From: Leucobacter massiliensis
GTDB taxonomy: Bacteria; Actinomycetota; Actinomycetes; Actinomycetales; Microbacteriaceae
Direction: 5' to 3'
Length of the DNA: 64,000 nt
Assembly (NCBI RefSeq): GCF_002982315.1
Contig: NZ_MWZD01000016.1
Span: forward strand, 124,001 to 188,000
Of this stretch, positions 47,663 through 55,900 are shown piece by piece (positions within the stretch are counted from its first letter, which is position 1; each line of letters starts with the position of its first letter). The notes beneath the pieces are model-generated. The model ran no database searches and was not told the DNA's origin. It saw only the letters and a list, made by a program, of their open reading frames with translations. Position numbers and translations under genes: made by a program.

Positions 47663-49096
47663 ATGTCCGAGCTGAACACCGGCGGGCGCTTCGGCGCCGC
47701 CCTGCGCGAGCTGCTCGACGATCGCAGCGCCTTCGAGCGCCATCAGGACGCGAATCTGCGACCCGAGGTCGTCGCTGCCCTGGGCGAGCGGATCCGCGAG
47801 ACCGGCGTCAAGTACATCTACTACATGATCCCCACGCTGGGCAGCCGCACCGTCGCCAAGGTGATCCCCGCCCACCACTACGAGCGGCTGCTGAAGAAGG
47901 GCATCGCCTTCCACCGCACCGCGCTCACCGATCTGCAGACCAGCCGCGAGGGCGAGCTCATCGGCGGCGGCGTCGCCGCGCACGAGTTCTGGGCGCTGCC
48001 CGATCCCGAGACCTTCCAGGTGCTGCCGTGGGATCCCGAGGTCGGCCGCATCTTCTGCACCGCCTACGACCCGCCGCAGCTGGGCGCCGAGGGCGGCAAG
48101 CTCGTGCCCCTCGACACCCGCGCGCTCTTCCGGGCTGCCCACCGGGGCTTCACCGAGCGCACCGGCTTCGAGCTGCGCAGCGGCCTCGAGCCCGAGATGA
48201 CGTGGACGGGCGAGGGGATCGAGGTCGTCGCGAAGCAGGACGCGAGCCCTGCATACCAGGTCGAGAACCTGGAGAAGATGCGCCCCGTGTTCAAGAAGAT
48301 CATCAGCTACGCGCAGGCGCTCGGCTTCGACATGATCCAGGGCGACTACGAGGACGACGGCCAGATCGAGCTGAACTGGAACTATGACCGCGCCGAGCTC
48401 ACCTCGGAGCGCATGACCACCTACCGCCAGATCTGCAAGCAGGTGGCCCGCGAGCTGGGCCTGCAGGCGAGCTTCATGGCGAAGCCCTACAACGGGAAGA
48501 TGGGCAACGGGTGCCACCACAACCTGAGCCTGTGGCGTGTCACCGAGGACGGCGAGGAGAACATCGTCGAGGACGGCCGCGTCGAGCTGCACGTGACCGA
48601 CACCGCCCGCAATGCGATCGGCGGCATGCTGCTGCACACGCCGGGTTCGATGCTGGTCATGGCGAACACGGTCAACTCCTACAAGCGGTTCTGGGACGCC
48701 GGCCAGTTCGCCCCCTCCGGCGCCGACTGGGGCTTCGACACCCGCGGCGTCGCCGTCCGCATCTCCGCCAACGGCCGCATGGAGTACCGCCTGCCCGACG
48801 CCTCGGTGAACCCCTACCTCTCGCACCTGTACCTGCTCGCGGCGATCGAGCACGGGATCGAGGCGAAGATCGACCCGGGCGACCCGGGCCAGCCGACGCC
48901 GGACATCGCCGCGGTGCGCGTGCCCAACACCCTCGGCGACGCGATCCAGGCCTTCGAGGCCGACGAATACCTCATGGGCGCCATGCCCGAGGAACTCACC
49001 CGCATCTTCCTGCAGCTCAAGCGCGACGACTGGGGACGCTACTGCGGCCTCATCACGCAGTGGGAGTTCGATCAGTACTGGGAGGCCATTCCGTGA
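47663..49096 (+). CDS. Glutamine-synthetase-like gamma-glutamyl-amine ligase
   Basis: 477 residues from ATG 47663 (GAAAGGA upstream). The catalytic domain of type-I glutamine synthetases is present: metal-binding Glu in RSGLEPEMTWTG, GDYEDDGQIELNWNYDRA, the ATP/His motif MGNGCHHNLSLW and NTVNSYKRF. It is more like PuuA/PipC/IpuC-type ligases, which join glutamate to an amine, than true GlnA: the conserved adenylylation-site region is not evident. It lies between the P450 and amidotransferases, so it probably glutamylates an amine or amino acid made by P450 oxidation. Its stop overlaps the next start (GTGA). Confidence 0.88.
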   Translation: MSELNTGGRFGAALRELLDDRSAFERHQDANLRPEVVAALGERIRETGVKYIYYMIPTLGSRTVAKVIPAHHYERLLKKGIAFHRTALTDLQTSREGELIGGGVAAHEFWALPDPETFQVLPWDPEVGRIFCTAYDPPQLGAEGGKLVPLDTRALFRAAHRGFTERTGFELRSGLEPEMTWTGEGIEVVAKQDASPAYQVENLEKMRPVFKKIISYAQALGFDMIQGDYEDDGQIELNWNYDRAELTSERMTTYRQICKQVARELGLQASFMAKPYNGKMGNGCHHNLSLWRVTEDGEENIVEDGRVELHVTDTARNAIGGMLLHTPGSMLVMANTVNSYKRFWDAGQFAPSGADWGFDTRGVAVRISANGRMEYRLPDASVNPYLSHLYLLAAIEHGIEAKIDPGDPGQPTPDIAAVRVPNTLGDAIQAFEADEYLMGAMPEELTRIFLQLKRDDWGRYCGLITQWEFDQYWEAIP

Positions 49097-49845
49097 CCGA
49101 GGCCACGAACTCAGCCGGCGCGCAGGCGGCGAACGGCCGCGTGCTGCGACTCGCCTGCATCGACTCCGAGGCGCTGCCGCTCTTCGCGAAGAGCCCGGAC
49201 GGCATCACGCGCGACGGCTACGAACCCGAGGCGGCGGCGCTCATCGCGTCCCGCCTCGGGGGCGGCCCCGCCCGCATCGAGTGGGTGATGGTGCCGTGGG
49301 AGGAGATGATCCCCGCGGTGCGCCGCGGCGACGCCGACGCCGTGTGGTGCGGGCAGGGGGAGACGCCCGAGCGCGCCGCCCTCGTCGACTTCACCCGCCC
49401 CTACGCCGTCTTCAACGAGACCCTGGTCGTGCGCGCCGACGACCCGGCCCGTTCCCCCGAGGAACTCGCCGGCTACCGTATCGGAGCCATCAAGAACTCC
49501 ACGAACATGAAGCTCGCCGAGACCTTCCCCGGCGTCGAACTCGTGGAATTCGAGGGGGAGGACGTCTGGAGCGACATGATCGCCGCGACCCGCTCGGGCG
49601 CGATCGACGGCTTCGTCGACGACGACGTGGTGATGATCCCGCTCGGCCGCGAGGATCCCGACTTCGTCGAGGCCTTCACGGTGCCCACCGGCAACCGCTG
49701 GGGCGTGGGCGTGGCTCCCGGGAACGATGCGCTGCGCGAGGAACTGAACGCGGCGCTCGAGGGGTCGATCGCCGACGGCGCGCTGGAGGCGGTCTGGAAG
49801 AAGTGGATGCCGCTGCTCGACTTCCCGCTGACGAAGGAGGCATGA
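49093..49845 (+). CDS. Family 3 solute-binding-fold protein without signal peptide
   Basis: 250 residues, GTG start overlapping the ligase stop. The SBP_bac_3 fold is recognisable: LRLACIDSEALPLFAKSPDG, WCGQGETPERAALVDFTRPY, YRIGAIKNSTNMKLAETFPG, and AAGF-type end GALEAVWKKWMPLL. Such proteins normally bind amino acids outside the cell and are exported, but here the N-terminus (VTEATNSAGAQAANGRVLRL) has no signal peptide or lipobox and no permease genes follow. It is probably cytoplasmic and may bind a pathway intermediate or act enzymatically. Coupled overlaps on both sides tie it to the ligase and hydrolase. Confidence 0.85.
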   Translation: MTEATNSAGAQAANGRVLRLACIDSEALPLFAKSPDGITRDGYEPEAAALIASRLGGGPARIEWVMVPWEEMIPAVRRGDADAVWCGQGETPERAALVDFTRPYAVFNETLVVRADDPARSPEELAGYRIGAIKNSTNMKLAETFPGVELVEFEGEDVWSDMIAATRSGAIDGFVDDDVVMIPLGREDPDFVEAFTVPTGNRWGVGVAPGNDALREELNAALEGSIADGALEAVWKKWMPLLDFPLTKEA

Positions 49846-50609
49846 GCGTGCGGGGGGACGCGACGGGCGGCGCAGCGGCCGGCCGCGGCGAGCAGGGCGC
49901 GGCCCGGGTCCCGCGGATCGCGGTGACGGGCATGTGGTCGAATCAGATCCACGGCCTCCGCTTCGACGGCAGCGCCGTCTCGGGAGCCGTGCTGCGCGCC
50001 GTGATCCGGGCGGGCGGCGAGCCGCTCGCGCTCTTCGCGGAGAGCGCGCTGGCCCCGCGGGATCGCCTCGCGGGCTTCGACGCGCTGCTCGTGCCGGGCG
50101 GCAACGACGTAGATCCGCGCCGCTACGGCGAGGAGCCCCTGCCGACGACGACCCCCGCCGACTTCCCCGCGCAGGACGACTTCGAGGCGGGGATGCTCGC
50201 GGCGGCCATCGAGGCGGGCCTGCCGACGCTGGCGATCTGCCGCGGCTTCCAGCTGCTCAACGTGGAGTGCGGCGGATCGCTCGTGCAGGACGTCGCAGCC
50301 GACAGCATCCACCGCAACTCGGTGCACGAGGTGACGGTGTCGCCGGGATCGCGGCTCGCCGGGGTGCTCGGCGCACGCGCACTGCCCGTCTCCTCCTACC
50401 ACCATCAGGCGGTCGATCGCGTGGGCGCGGGCTTGCAGGTCACCGGGCTGGCGCCCGACGGGACGGTCGAGGCGCTGGAGCACGCCGCGGCGCCGCTGCT
50501 CGCCGTGCAGTGGCACCCCGAGGACACGGCCGCGAGCGACGAGCGGCAGCACGCGCTCTTCGCGTGGCTGATCGAGCGGGCACGGGAGAGAATGGACGGC
50601 GAGGCGTGA
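49842..50609 (+). CDS. PuuD-like gamma-glutamyl hydrolase, second copy
   Basis: 255 residues; ATG overlaps the previous stop (ATGA). Peptidase C26 features: LLVPGGNDVDPRRYGEEP, nucleophile Cys in LAICRGFQLLNVECGG, SSYHHQAVD and the His/Glu of AVQWHPED. It would release glutamate from a gamma-glutamylated product of the upstream ligase. It differs clearly from the copy at 43361 (shorter N-terminus, CRG instead of CKG), so the two may have different amide substrates. Confidence 0.92.
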   Translation: MSVRGDATGGAAAGRGEQGAARVPRIAVTGMWSNQIHGLRFDGSAVSGAVLRAVIRAGGEPLALFAESALAPRDRLAGFDALLVPGGNDVDPRRYGEEPLPTTTPADFPAQDDFEAGMLAAAIEAGLPTLAICRGFQLLNVECGGSLVQDVAADSIHRNSVHEVTVSPGSRLAGVLGARALPVSSYHHQAVDRVGAGLQVTGLAPDGTVEALEHAAAPLLAVQWHPEDTAASDERQHALFAWLIERARERMDGEA

Positions 50610-50662
50610 ACGCGGGACGTGCCGCGGACGGAGCGCGGGGGCAGGGATCGAGGAGCGACGGC

Positions 50663-51409
50663 ATGGGCGAGCCACGTGTGCTGGTGATCGAGCACCAGGG
50701 GAACGCCGGCCTGGGGCAGCTGCGGGAGCCGCTGAGCCGGGCGGGACTGCGGATCGAGACCGCCGGGCCCGACGCCGGCGTCCCCGTGCCCGGGGCCCTC
50801 GACGGCTATGACGCGCTGATCGTGCTCGGCGGCGCCGTCGGGCCGCTCGACGACGAGCAGGCGCCCTGGCTGCCGGCGACGCGCGCGCTGCTGGCAGAGG
50901 CCGTGGACCGGGCGGTCCCGGCCCTGGGCATCTGCCTCGGCGCGCAGCTGCTCGCGACGGCGACCGGCGGCCACGTGCGGGAGATGCCGGCGGGGCCGGA
51001 GATCGGCCTGTGCGAGGTCGAGTTCGACGGGACGGCTGCCGAGGATCGGCTCTTCGCCCCGCTCGCGGGGGAGCGGGTGCCGGTCATGCAGTGGCACTAC
51101 CTGGAGGCCGATGCGCTGCCCGCAGGGGCGCGCCTCCTCGCGTCGAGCGCGGCGTGCCCCCACCAGGCTTTCCGGCTGGGCGAGGCGGCGTGGGGCGTGC
51201 AGTTCCACCCCGAGGCGGTCGGCACGCAGGCGGTCGACTGGGTGGAGGAGGATCCCGAGGGGCTGGTGCGCATCGGCGCCGATGCCGGCTCGCTCGTCGC
51301 GGCGGTGCGCGCCGCCGAGCCACGGCTCGCCAAGCTGTGGCAGGGCATGGCCGGGCGATTCGCCGGGATCGTGCGCGCGGAAGCCGCCAGGGCGCGGCCG
51401 GTGCGGTAG
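50663..51409 (+). CDS. Class I glutamine amidotransferase (GMP-synthase-like)
   Basis: 248 residues from ATG 50663, with GAGGAG upstream; a GTG at 50606 overlapping the previous stop is the alternative start and would couple the genes. The fold is of the short GATase1 group related to GuaA's amidotransferase: ALIVLGGAVGPLDDEQAPWL, nucleophile Cys in LGICLGAQLLATATGG, VMQWHYLE and the His/Glu of GVQFHPEA. The C-terminal extension (AEPRLAKLWQGMAGRFAGIV) is helical. It probably transfers or releases ammonia from a gamma-glutamyl substrate; its partner is not obvious. Confidence 0.88.
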   Translation: MGEPRVLVIEHQGNAGLGQLREPLSRAGLRIETAGPDAGVPVPGALDGYDALIVLGGAVGPLDDEQAPWLPATRALLAEAVDRAVPALGICLGAQLLATATGGHVREMPAGPEIGLCEVEFDGTAAEDRLFAPLAGERVPVMQWHYLEADALPAGARLLASSAACPHQAFRLGEAAWGVQFHPEAVGTQAVDWVEEDPEGLVRIGADAGSLVAAVRAAEPRLAKLWQGMAGRFAGIVRAEAARARPVR

Positions 51410-51423
51410 GCCGGCGGTTCGGC

Positions 51424-51473
51424 GCGAGCGGCTCGGCCCGCGCGCGGATCGGCCCGCGAGCGGCTCGGCCCGC
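51424..51473. repeat. Short direct repeat after the amidotransferase operon
   Basis: GCGAGCGGCTCGGCCCGC occurs at 51424-51441 and again at 51456-51473, in the 72-base gap between convergent genes. The internal GAGC/GCTC can also pair, so it may aid termination. Confidence 0.6.
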
Positions 51474-51481
51474 ACGCGGCG

Positions 51482-52201
51482 TCAGCCGGCGGCGTCGCCG
51501 GTCCGGTAGATCAGCTCGATGCCGGCACCCTCGGCGCCCAGCAGCCGCCGCTCGAAGCCCGCGGGCGCCTCGGACACGAGCGTGCCGGGAAGCAGCCGCG
51601 AGCTGTTGCCGACGAGCACATTGCCGCGGCTGCCGACCAGGGCCATCTCCGCCCCGGCGCCCTGCAGCACGGGGAGGAAGGCGCCCTCCAGATCGGCCAC
51701 CTGGATGTCCGCCGCGACGACCCCGATGCGCGTCCCGCGCACCGCGGCGGGCAGCGTCAGCGTGACGATGTAGGCCTCGACCCCGAGGAAGTCGTAGTAG
51801 GGCCCCACGAGCGCGGGCAGGCCCTCGTCGTAGGCCCGCGTGAACCACTCGTGGTGCTCGTAGTCGTAGAAGCGGTCGCCCCCGGGCACCACGCCGAAGG
51901 TGAAGCTCGCGAAGCGGGTCTCGTCCTCCCGCACCCACCACTCGAGGTGTCCGCGTTCGAGGCCGAGTGCCGCGCGGGAGAAGATGATCCCGCAGCCGTC
52001 GACGACCGGATGCTCCGCCAGGTAGCGCACCGCGAGCGTGCGCAGGCGGCGCCGCGCGGCCTCGTTCGGATCGGGCCGGCCCGCTTCATCGAGGTCGAGG
52101 ACCCCGATGAAGCGCTCCGTGAGCGCTGCGAGCTCGGCGAAGCGCTCGTCCAGCCACTGCTCCACCTGCGCCGCGACGCGCTCCGCCGAAGCCGCCGTCA
52201 T
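51482..52201 (-). CDS. Soluble Cache-domain protein, candidate amine sensor
   Basis: 239 residues from ATG 52201, which overlaps the GntR gene's stop (ATGA). A Cache (PAS-like) sensor fold is indicated by RFYDYEHHEWFTRAYDEGLP, LVGPYYDFLGVEAYIVTLTL and GVVAADIQVADLEGAFLPVL. The Tyr/Trp/Asp pattern resembles the ligand motif of amine- and amino-acid-binding dCache_1 domains. Cache domains are usually outside the cell and attached to a signalling module; this one has no signal peptide, membrane helix or output domain. Its coupling to a GntR gene suggests it feeds a ligand signal to that regulator. This role is my inference. Confidence 0.75.
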   Translation of the reverse strand: MTAASAERVAAQVEQWLDERFAELAALTERFIGVLDLDEAGRPDPNEAARRRLRTLAVRYLAEHPVVDGCGIIFSRAALGLERGHLEWWVREDETRFASFTFGVVPGGDRFYDYEHHEWFTRAYDEGLPALVGPYYDFLGVEAYIVTLTLPAAVRGTRIGVVAADIQVADLEGAFLPVLQGAGAEMALVGSRGNVLVGNSSRLLPGTLVSEAPAGFERRLLGAEGAGIELIYRTGDAAG

Positions 52202-52956
52202 CGCTCCTCCTCTGCCTCGGCGTGCAGCGCGAGCTTGCCGTCGATGATGAGCCGCATATTGCCGCGCACGTGCTCCACGGCGAGCCGCTGCGCCTCGTCG
52301 GGCCGCTGCTGCTCGATCGCCATCACGATCGCGAGGTGCTCGGTGAAGGCCTGCTGGGTCGACACCCGGCAGATGCCCTCCCCCCACAGGAACGGCGACA
52401 GCTCGGAGTGCAGCCGCTGCTCGCTGGCCAGCAGCCGGCGCGAGTGGCTGAGCACGGCGACCTCGAAGTGAAAGCGGCTGTCCGCAAGGGAGCGCTCCCG
52501 GCCCGTCCGCGCCTCGCGGGCGGCAAAGGCGAACTCCGCGAGCCGGGTGCGCAGGCCGGGCCGCGTGCGCTCCGCCGCGAGCCAGGCCGACATGCCCGAG
52601 ATCGCGGCGTGCTCGTCGAAGAAGTCGCGCAGCGCGACGACGCTGGTGCCGAGCAGTGAGTTGCGCAGCACCCCGGGCGAGGGGAAGGGGGCCTGCACCA
52701 CGAAGGTGCCGCCGTTGCGGCCGCGCCGGGTCTCCACGATGCCCTGCGCGCGCAGCTCGGCGAGCGCCTTGCGGAGCGTCGCCACCGCCACCCCGAACTG
52801 GCCGGCGAGCTCAGCCTCCACCGGCAGGCGCTCACCGACCGTCAGCACGCCGATGGAGATCGCGGAGGCGATGCGCTGGGCGATCCCCTCCACGCTCGGC
52901 GCACCGGGGTCGGCCTCACCGTGGGGGGAGGCCGATCCCAGCGAGGGGCGCTGCAC
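52198..52956 (-). CDS. GntR-family regulator (FadR subgroup)
   Basis: 252 residues from a GTG at 52956. The winged helix (LTVGERLPVEAELAGQFGVA, VATLRKALAELRAQGIVETR, RGRNGGTFVV) is followed by an all-helical FCD effector domain with metal-ligand-like His/Asp residues (DSRFHFEVAVLSHSRRL, FTEHLAIVMAIEQQ). It converges on the P450/ligase operon and is co-translated with the Cache protein. GntR regulators control several amine and morpholine/piperidine pathways, so it is the likely regulator of this island. Confidence 0.92.
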   Translation of the reverse strand: MQRPSLGSASPHGEADPGAPSVEGIAQRIASAISIGVLTVGERLPVEAELAGQFGVAVATLRKALAELRAQGIVETRRGRNGGTFVVQAPFPSPGVLRNSLLGTSVVALRDFFDEHAAISGMSAWLAAERTRPGLRTRLAEFAFAAREARTGRERSLADSRFHFEVAVLSHSRRLLASEQRLHSELSPFLWGEGICRVSTQQAFTEHLAIVMAIEQQRPDEAQRLAVEHVRGNMRLIIDGKLALHAEAEEER

Positions 52957-52968
52957 GTGCGGAGCCGA

Positions 52969-55900
52969 TCAGGCCGCGTCGTCGTCGAACTGCAGTGCGC
53001 GGGCGAGCAGGGCCTCCTGCTCCACCGCGTGCACCTTCGCGGAACCCGTCGACGGCGCGGCGGAGGCGGGGCGCGACACGACCCGGATGCGGTCGCCCGC
53101 GAGCTGCTTCGACAGTTCGAGGGAGATGAACGGCCAGGCGCCCTGGTTCTCGGGCTCGTCCTGCACCCACACCAGCTCCGCGTTCGGGTACTGCGTGAGC
53201 ACGCGGCCGAGCTGCGGGCCCGGGATCGGGTAGAACTGCTCGACGCGCACCACCGCGAGGCGCGGATCCGGCCGCTTCTCGAGCGCCGTGCGCAGATCGT
53301 AGTAGATCTTGCCCGAGACGAGCAGCACGCGCTCCACCGACTGCTTGTCCTGGACCACCGGGTCGTCGATCACCGGCTGGAAGGTGCCGGAGGTGAAGTC
53401 CTCCACCGCGGAGGTGGCGCCGCGCAGGCGCAGCATCGACTTCGGCGTGAAGACCACGAGCGGCTTGCGGGGCCGCGCGTAGGCCTGCCGGCGGAGCAGG
53501 TGGAAGTAGTTCGCCGGGGTCGAGGGCCGGGCGACGATCATGTTGTCCTCGGCGCACAGCTGCAGGTAGCGCTCGATGCGCGCGGAGGAGTGGTCCGGAC
53601 CCTGGCCCTCGTAGCCGTGCGGCAGCAGGAGCACGACCGAGGACTGCTGCCCCCACTTCTGCTCGGCCGCCGCGATGTACTCGTCGATGACGGCCTGCGC
53701 GGTGTTCGCGAAGTCGCCGAACTGCGCCTCCCACACCACGAGGGCGTCCTCGCGCTGCAGCGAGTAGCCGTACTCGAAGGCGAGCGCGGCGTACTCGGAG
53801 AGCAGCGAGTCGTAGATCCAGAACCTCGCCTGCTCCTCCGAGAGGTTGAGCAGCGGGATCCACTCCTGGCCGTTGGCCCGGTCGTGGAACACCGCGTGCC
53901 GCTGCGCGAAGGTGCCGCGCCGCGCGTCCTGCCCGGTGAAGCGCACCGCCGTGCCCTCGATGAGCAGCGAGCCGAGGGCGAGCAGCTCGCCGAAGCCCCA
54001 GTCGATCCCGCCCTGACGGCTCATCTCGACCCGCTTGTTCAGGAGCTGCTGCAGCTTCTGGTGCACCGTGAAGCCCTCGGGCTTGTTGCCGAAGGCGTCG
54101 CCGATGCGCTCGACCACGCTGCGGTCGACGGCCGTTTCGAGCGGCGCGGGCCCGGGGCCCCCGGCTTCGGCGCGCTGGGCGATGCCGGAGGAGTCGACGA
54201 CCGGAATCGCCCCGGTCTGCGCGGCGTGCGTCTCCTGGAAGGCGCGCTCGAGCCGCTCCTGGAAGTCCTGCTTCGCCCGCTCGTACTCCTCCTCGGTGAT
54301 GTCGCCGCGGCCGACGAGCGCGCTCGTGTACAGGCGACGGGTGGAGCGCTTCGCCTCGATGAGGTCGGTCATGAGCGGCTGCGTCATCGACGGGTCGTCG
54401 CCCTCGTTGTGGCCGCGACGGCGGTAGCACACGAGGTCGATGATGACGTCGATGTGGAAGCGCTGGCGGAACTCGTAGGCGAGCTTGGCCACGCGCACCA
54501 CCGACTCGGGGTCGTCCCCGTTCACGTGGAAGATGGGGGCCTGCACCACCTTGCCGATCTCGGAGGAGTACACCCCGGAGCGCGAGTCGATCGGGAGGGT
54601 CGTGAAGCCCACCTGGTTGTTGATGATGATGTGGATCGTGCCGCCCGTGCGGTAGCCGCGCAGCTGAGACATCTGCAGGGTCTCGTACACCACGCCCTGG
54701 CCCGCCATCGCCGCGTCGCCGTGGATGAGGATCGGCAGCGTCGTGAAGGAGCCGATGGGCTTGAGATCCTGCTTCGCCCGGACGATGCCCTCCAGCACGC
54801 CGTTGACCGTCTCCAGGTGGGAGGGGTTCGCGGCGAGGTGGATCGGCACCTGCGTGCCGTTGGGCGCCGTGAAGACGCCCGAGGTCCCGAGGTGGTACTT
54901 GACGTCGCCCGAGCCGCCCTTCTGCGACAGGGCTCCCTCGAACTCGCGGAAGATCTGGCCGTACGTCTTGCCGGCGATGTTGGAGAGCACGTTCAGGCGA
55001 CCGCGGTGCGCCATGCCGATGTCGACGCTGTCCACGCCGTCCTCGGCCGCGTCGATGAGCATCGCGTCGAGCAGCGGGATCACCGACTCGCCGCCCTCCA
55101 GGCTGAAGCGCTTCTGGCCGACGTACTTGGTCTGCAGGAAGGTCTCGAAGGCCTCGGCCTCGTTGAGCTTCTCCAGGATCCGCATCTGCGCATCCCGGCT
55201 CGGCTTCGCGTAGGGCGCCTCCAGCTGCTCGCGCAGCCACAGCCGCTGGGCGGGATCCTGGATGTGCATGTACTCGATGCCGATCTTGCGGCAGTAGGAG
55301 TCGCGCAGCACGCCGAGGATGTCGCGGAGCTTCATCGCCCGCTTGCCGCCCATGCCGCCGGTCACGAACTCGCGATCGAGGTCCCAGAAGGTGAGGCCGT
55401 GCGACTCGATCTCGAGATCCGGGTGCATCCGCTGCTTGTACTCGAGCGGGTCGATGTCGGCCATCAGGTGGCCGCGCACGCGGAAGGCGTTGATGAGCTC
55501 CTGCACGCGCGCCGTCTTGTCGATGGCGCCCGACACGTCCACGTGGATGTCGGAGTGCCACTGGATCGGCTTGTAGGGGATGCGCAGCGCCTCGAACACC
55601 TGCTCGTAGAAGCGGTGCCCGCCGGTGAGCCGCTCGTGGACGAGCTTCAGGAACTCGCCCGAGCCCGCGCCCTGGATCACGCGGTGATCGTAGGTGCTGG
55701 TGAGCGTGATCGTCTTGCCGATGCCGAGATTCGCCAGCACGTCCTCGGAAGCGCCCTGGAACTCGGCCGGGTACTCGAGCGCACCCGCGCCGATGATGCA
55801 GCCCTGGCCCTGCATGAGGCGCGGCACGGAGTGCACGGTGCCGATGCCGCCCGGGTTCGTGAGGGAGATCGTGGTGCCCTGGAAGTCGCTCGCGGTGAGC

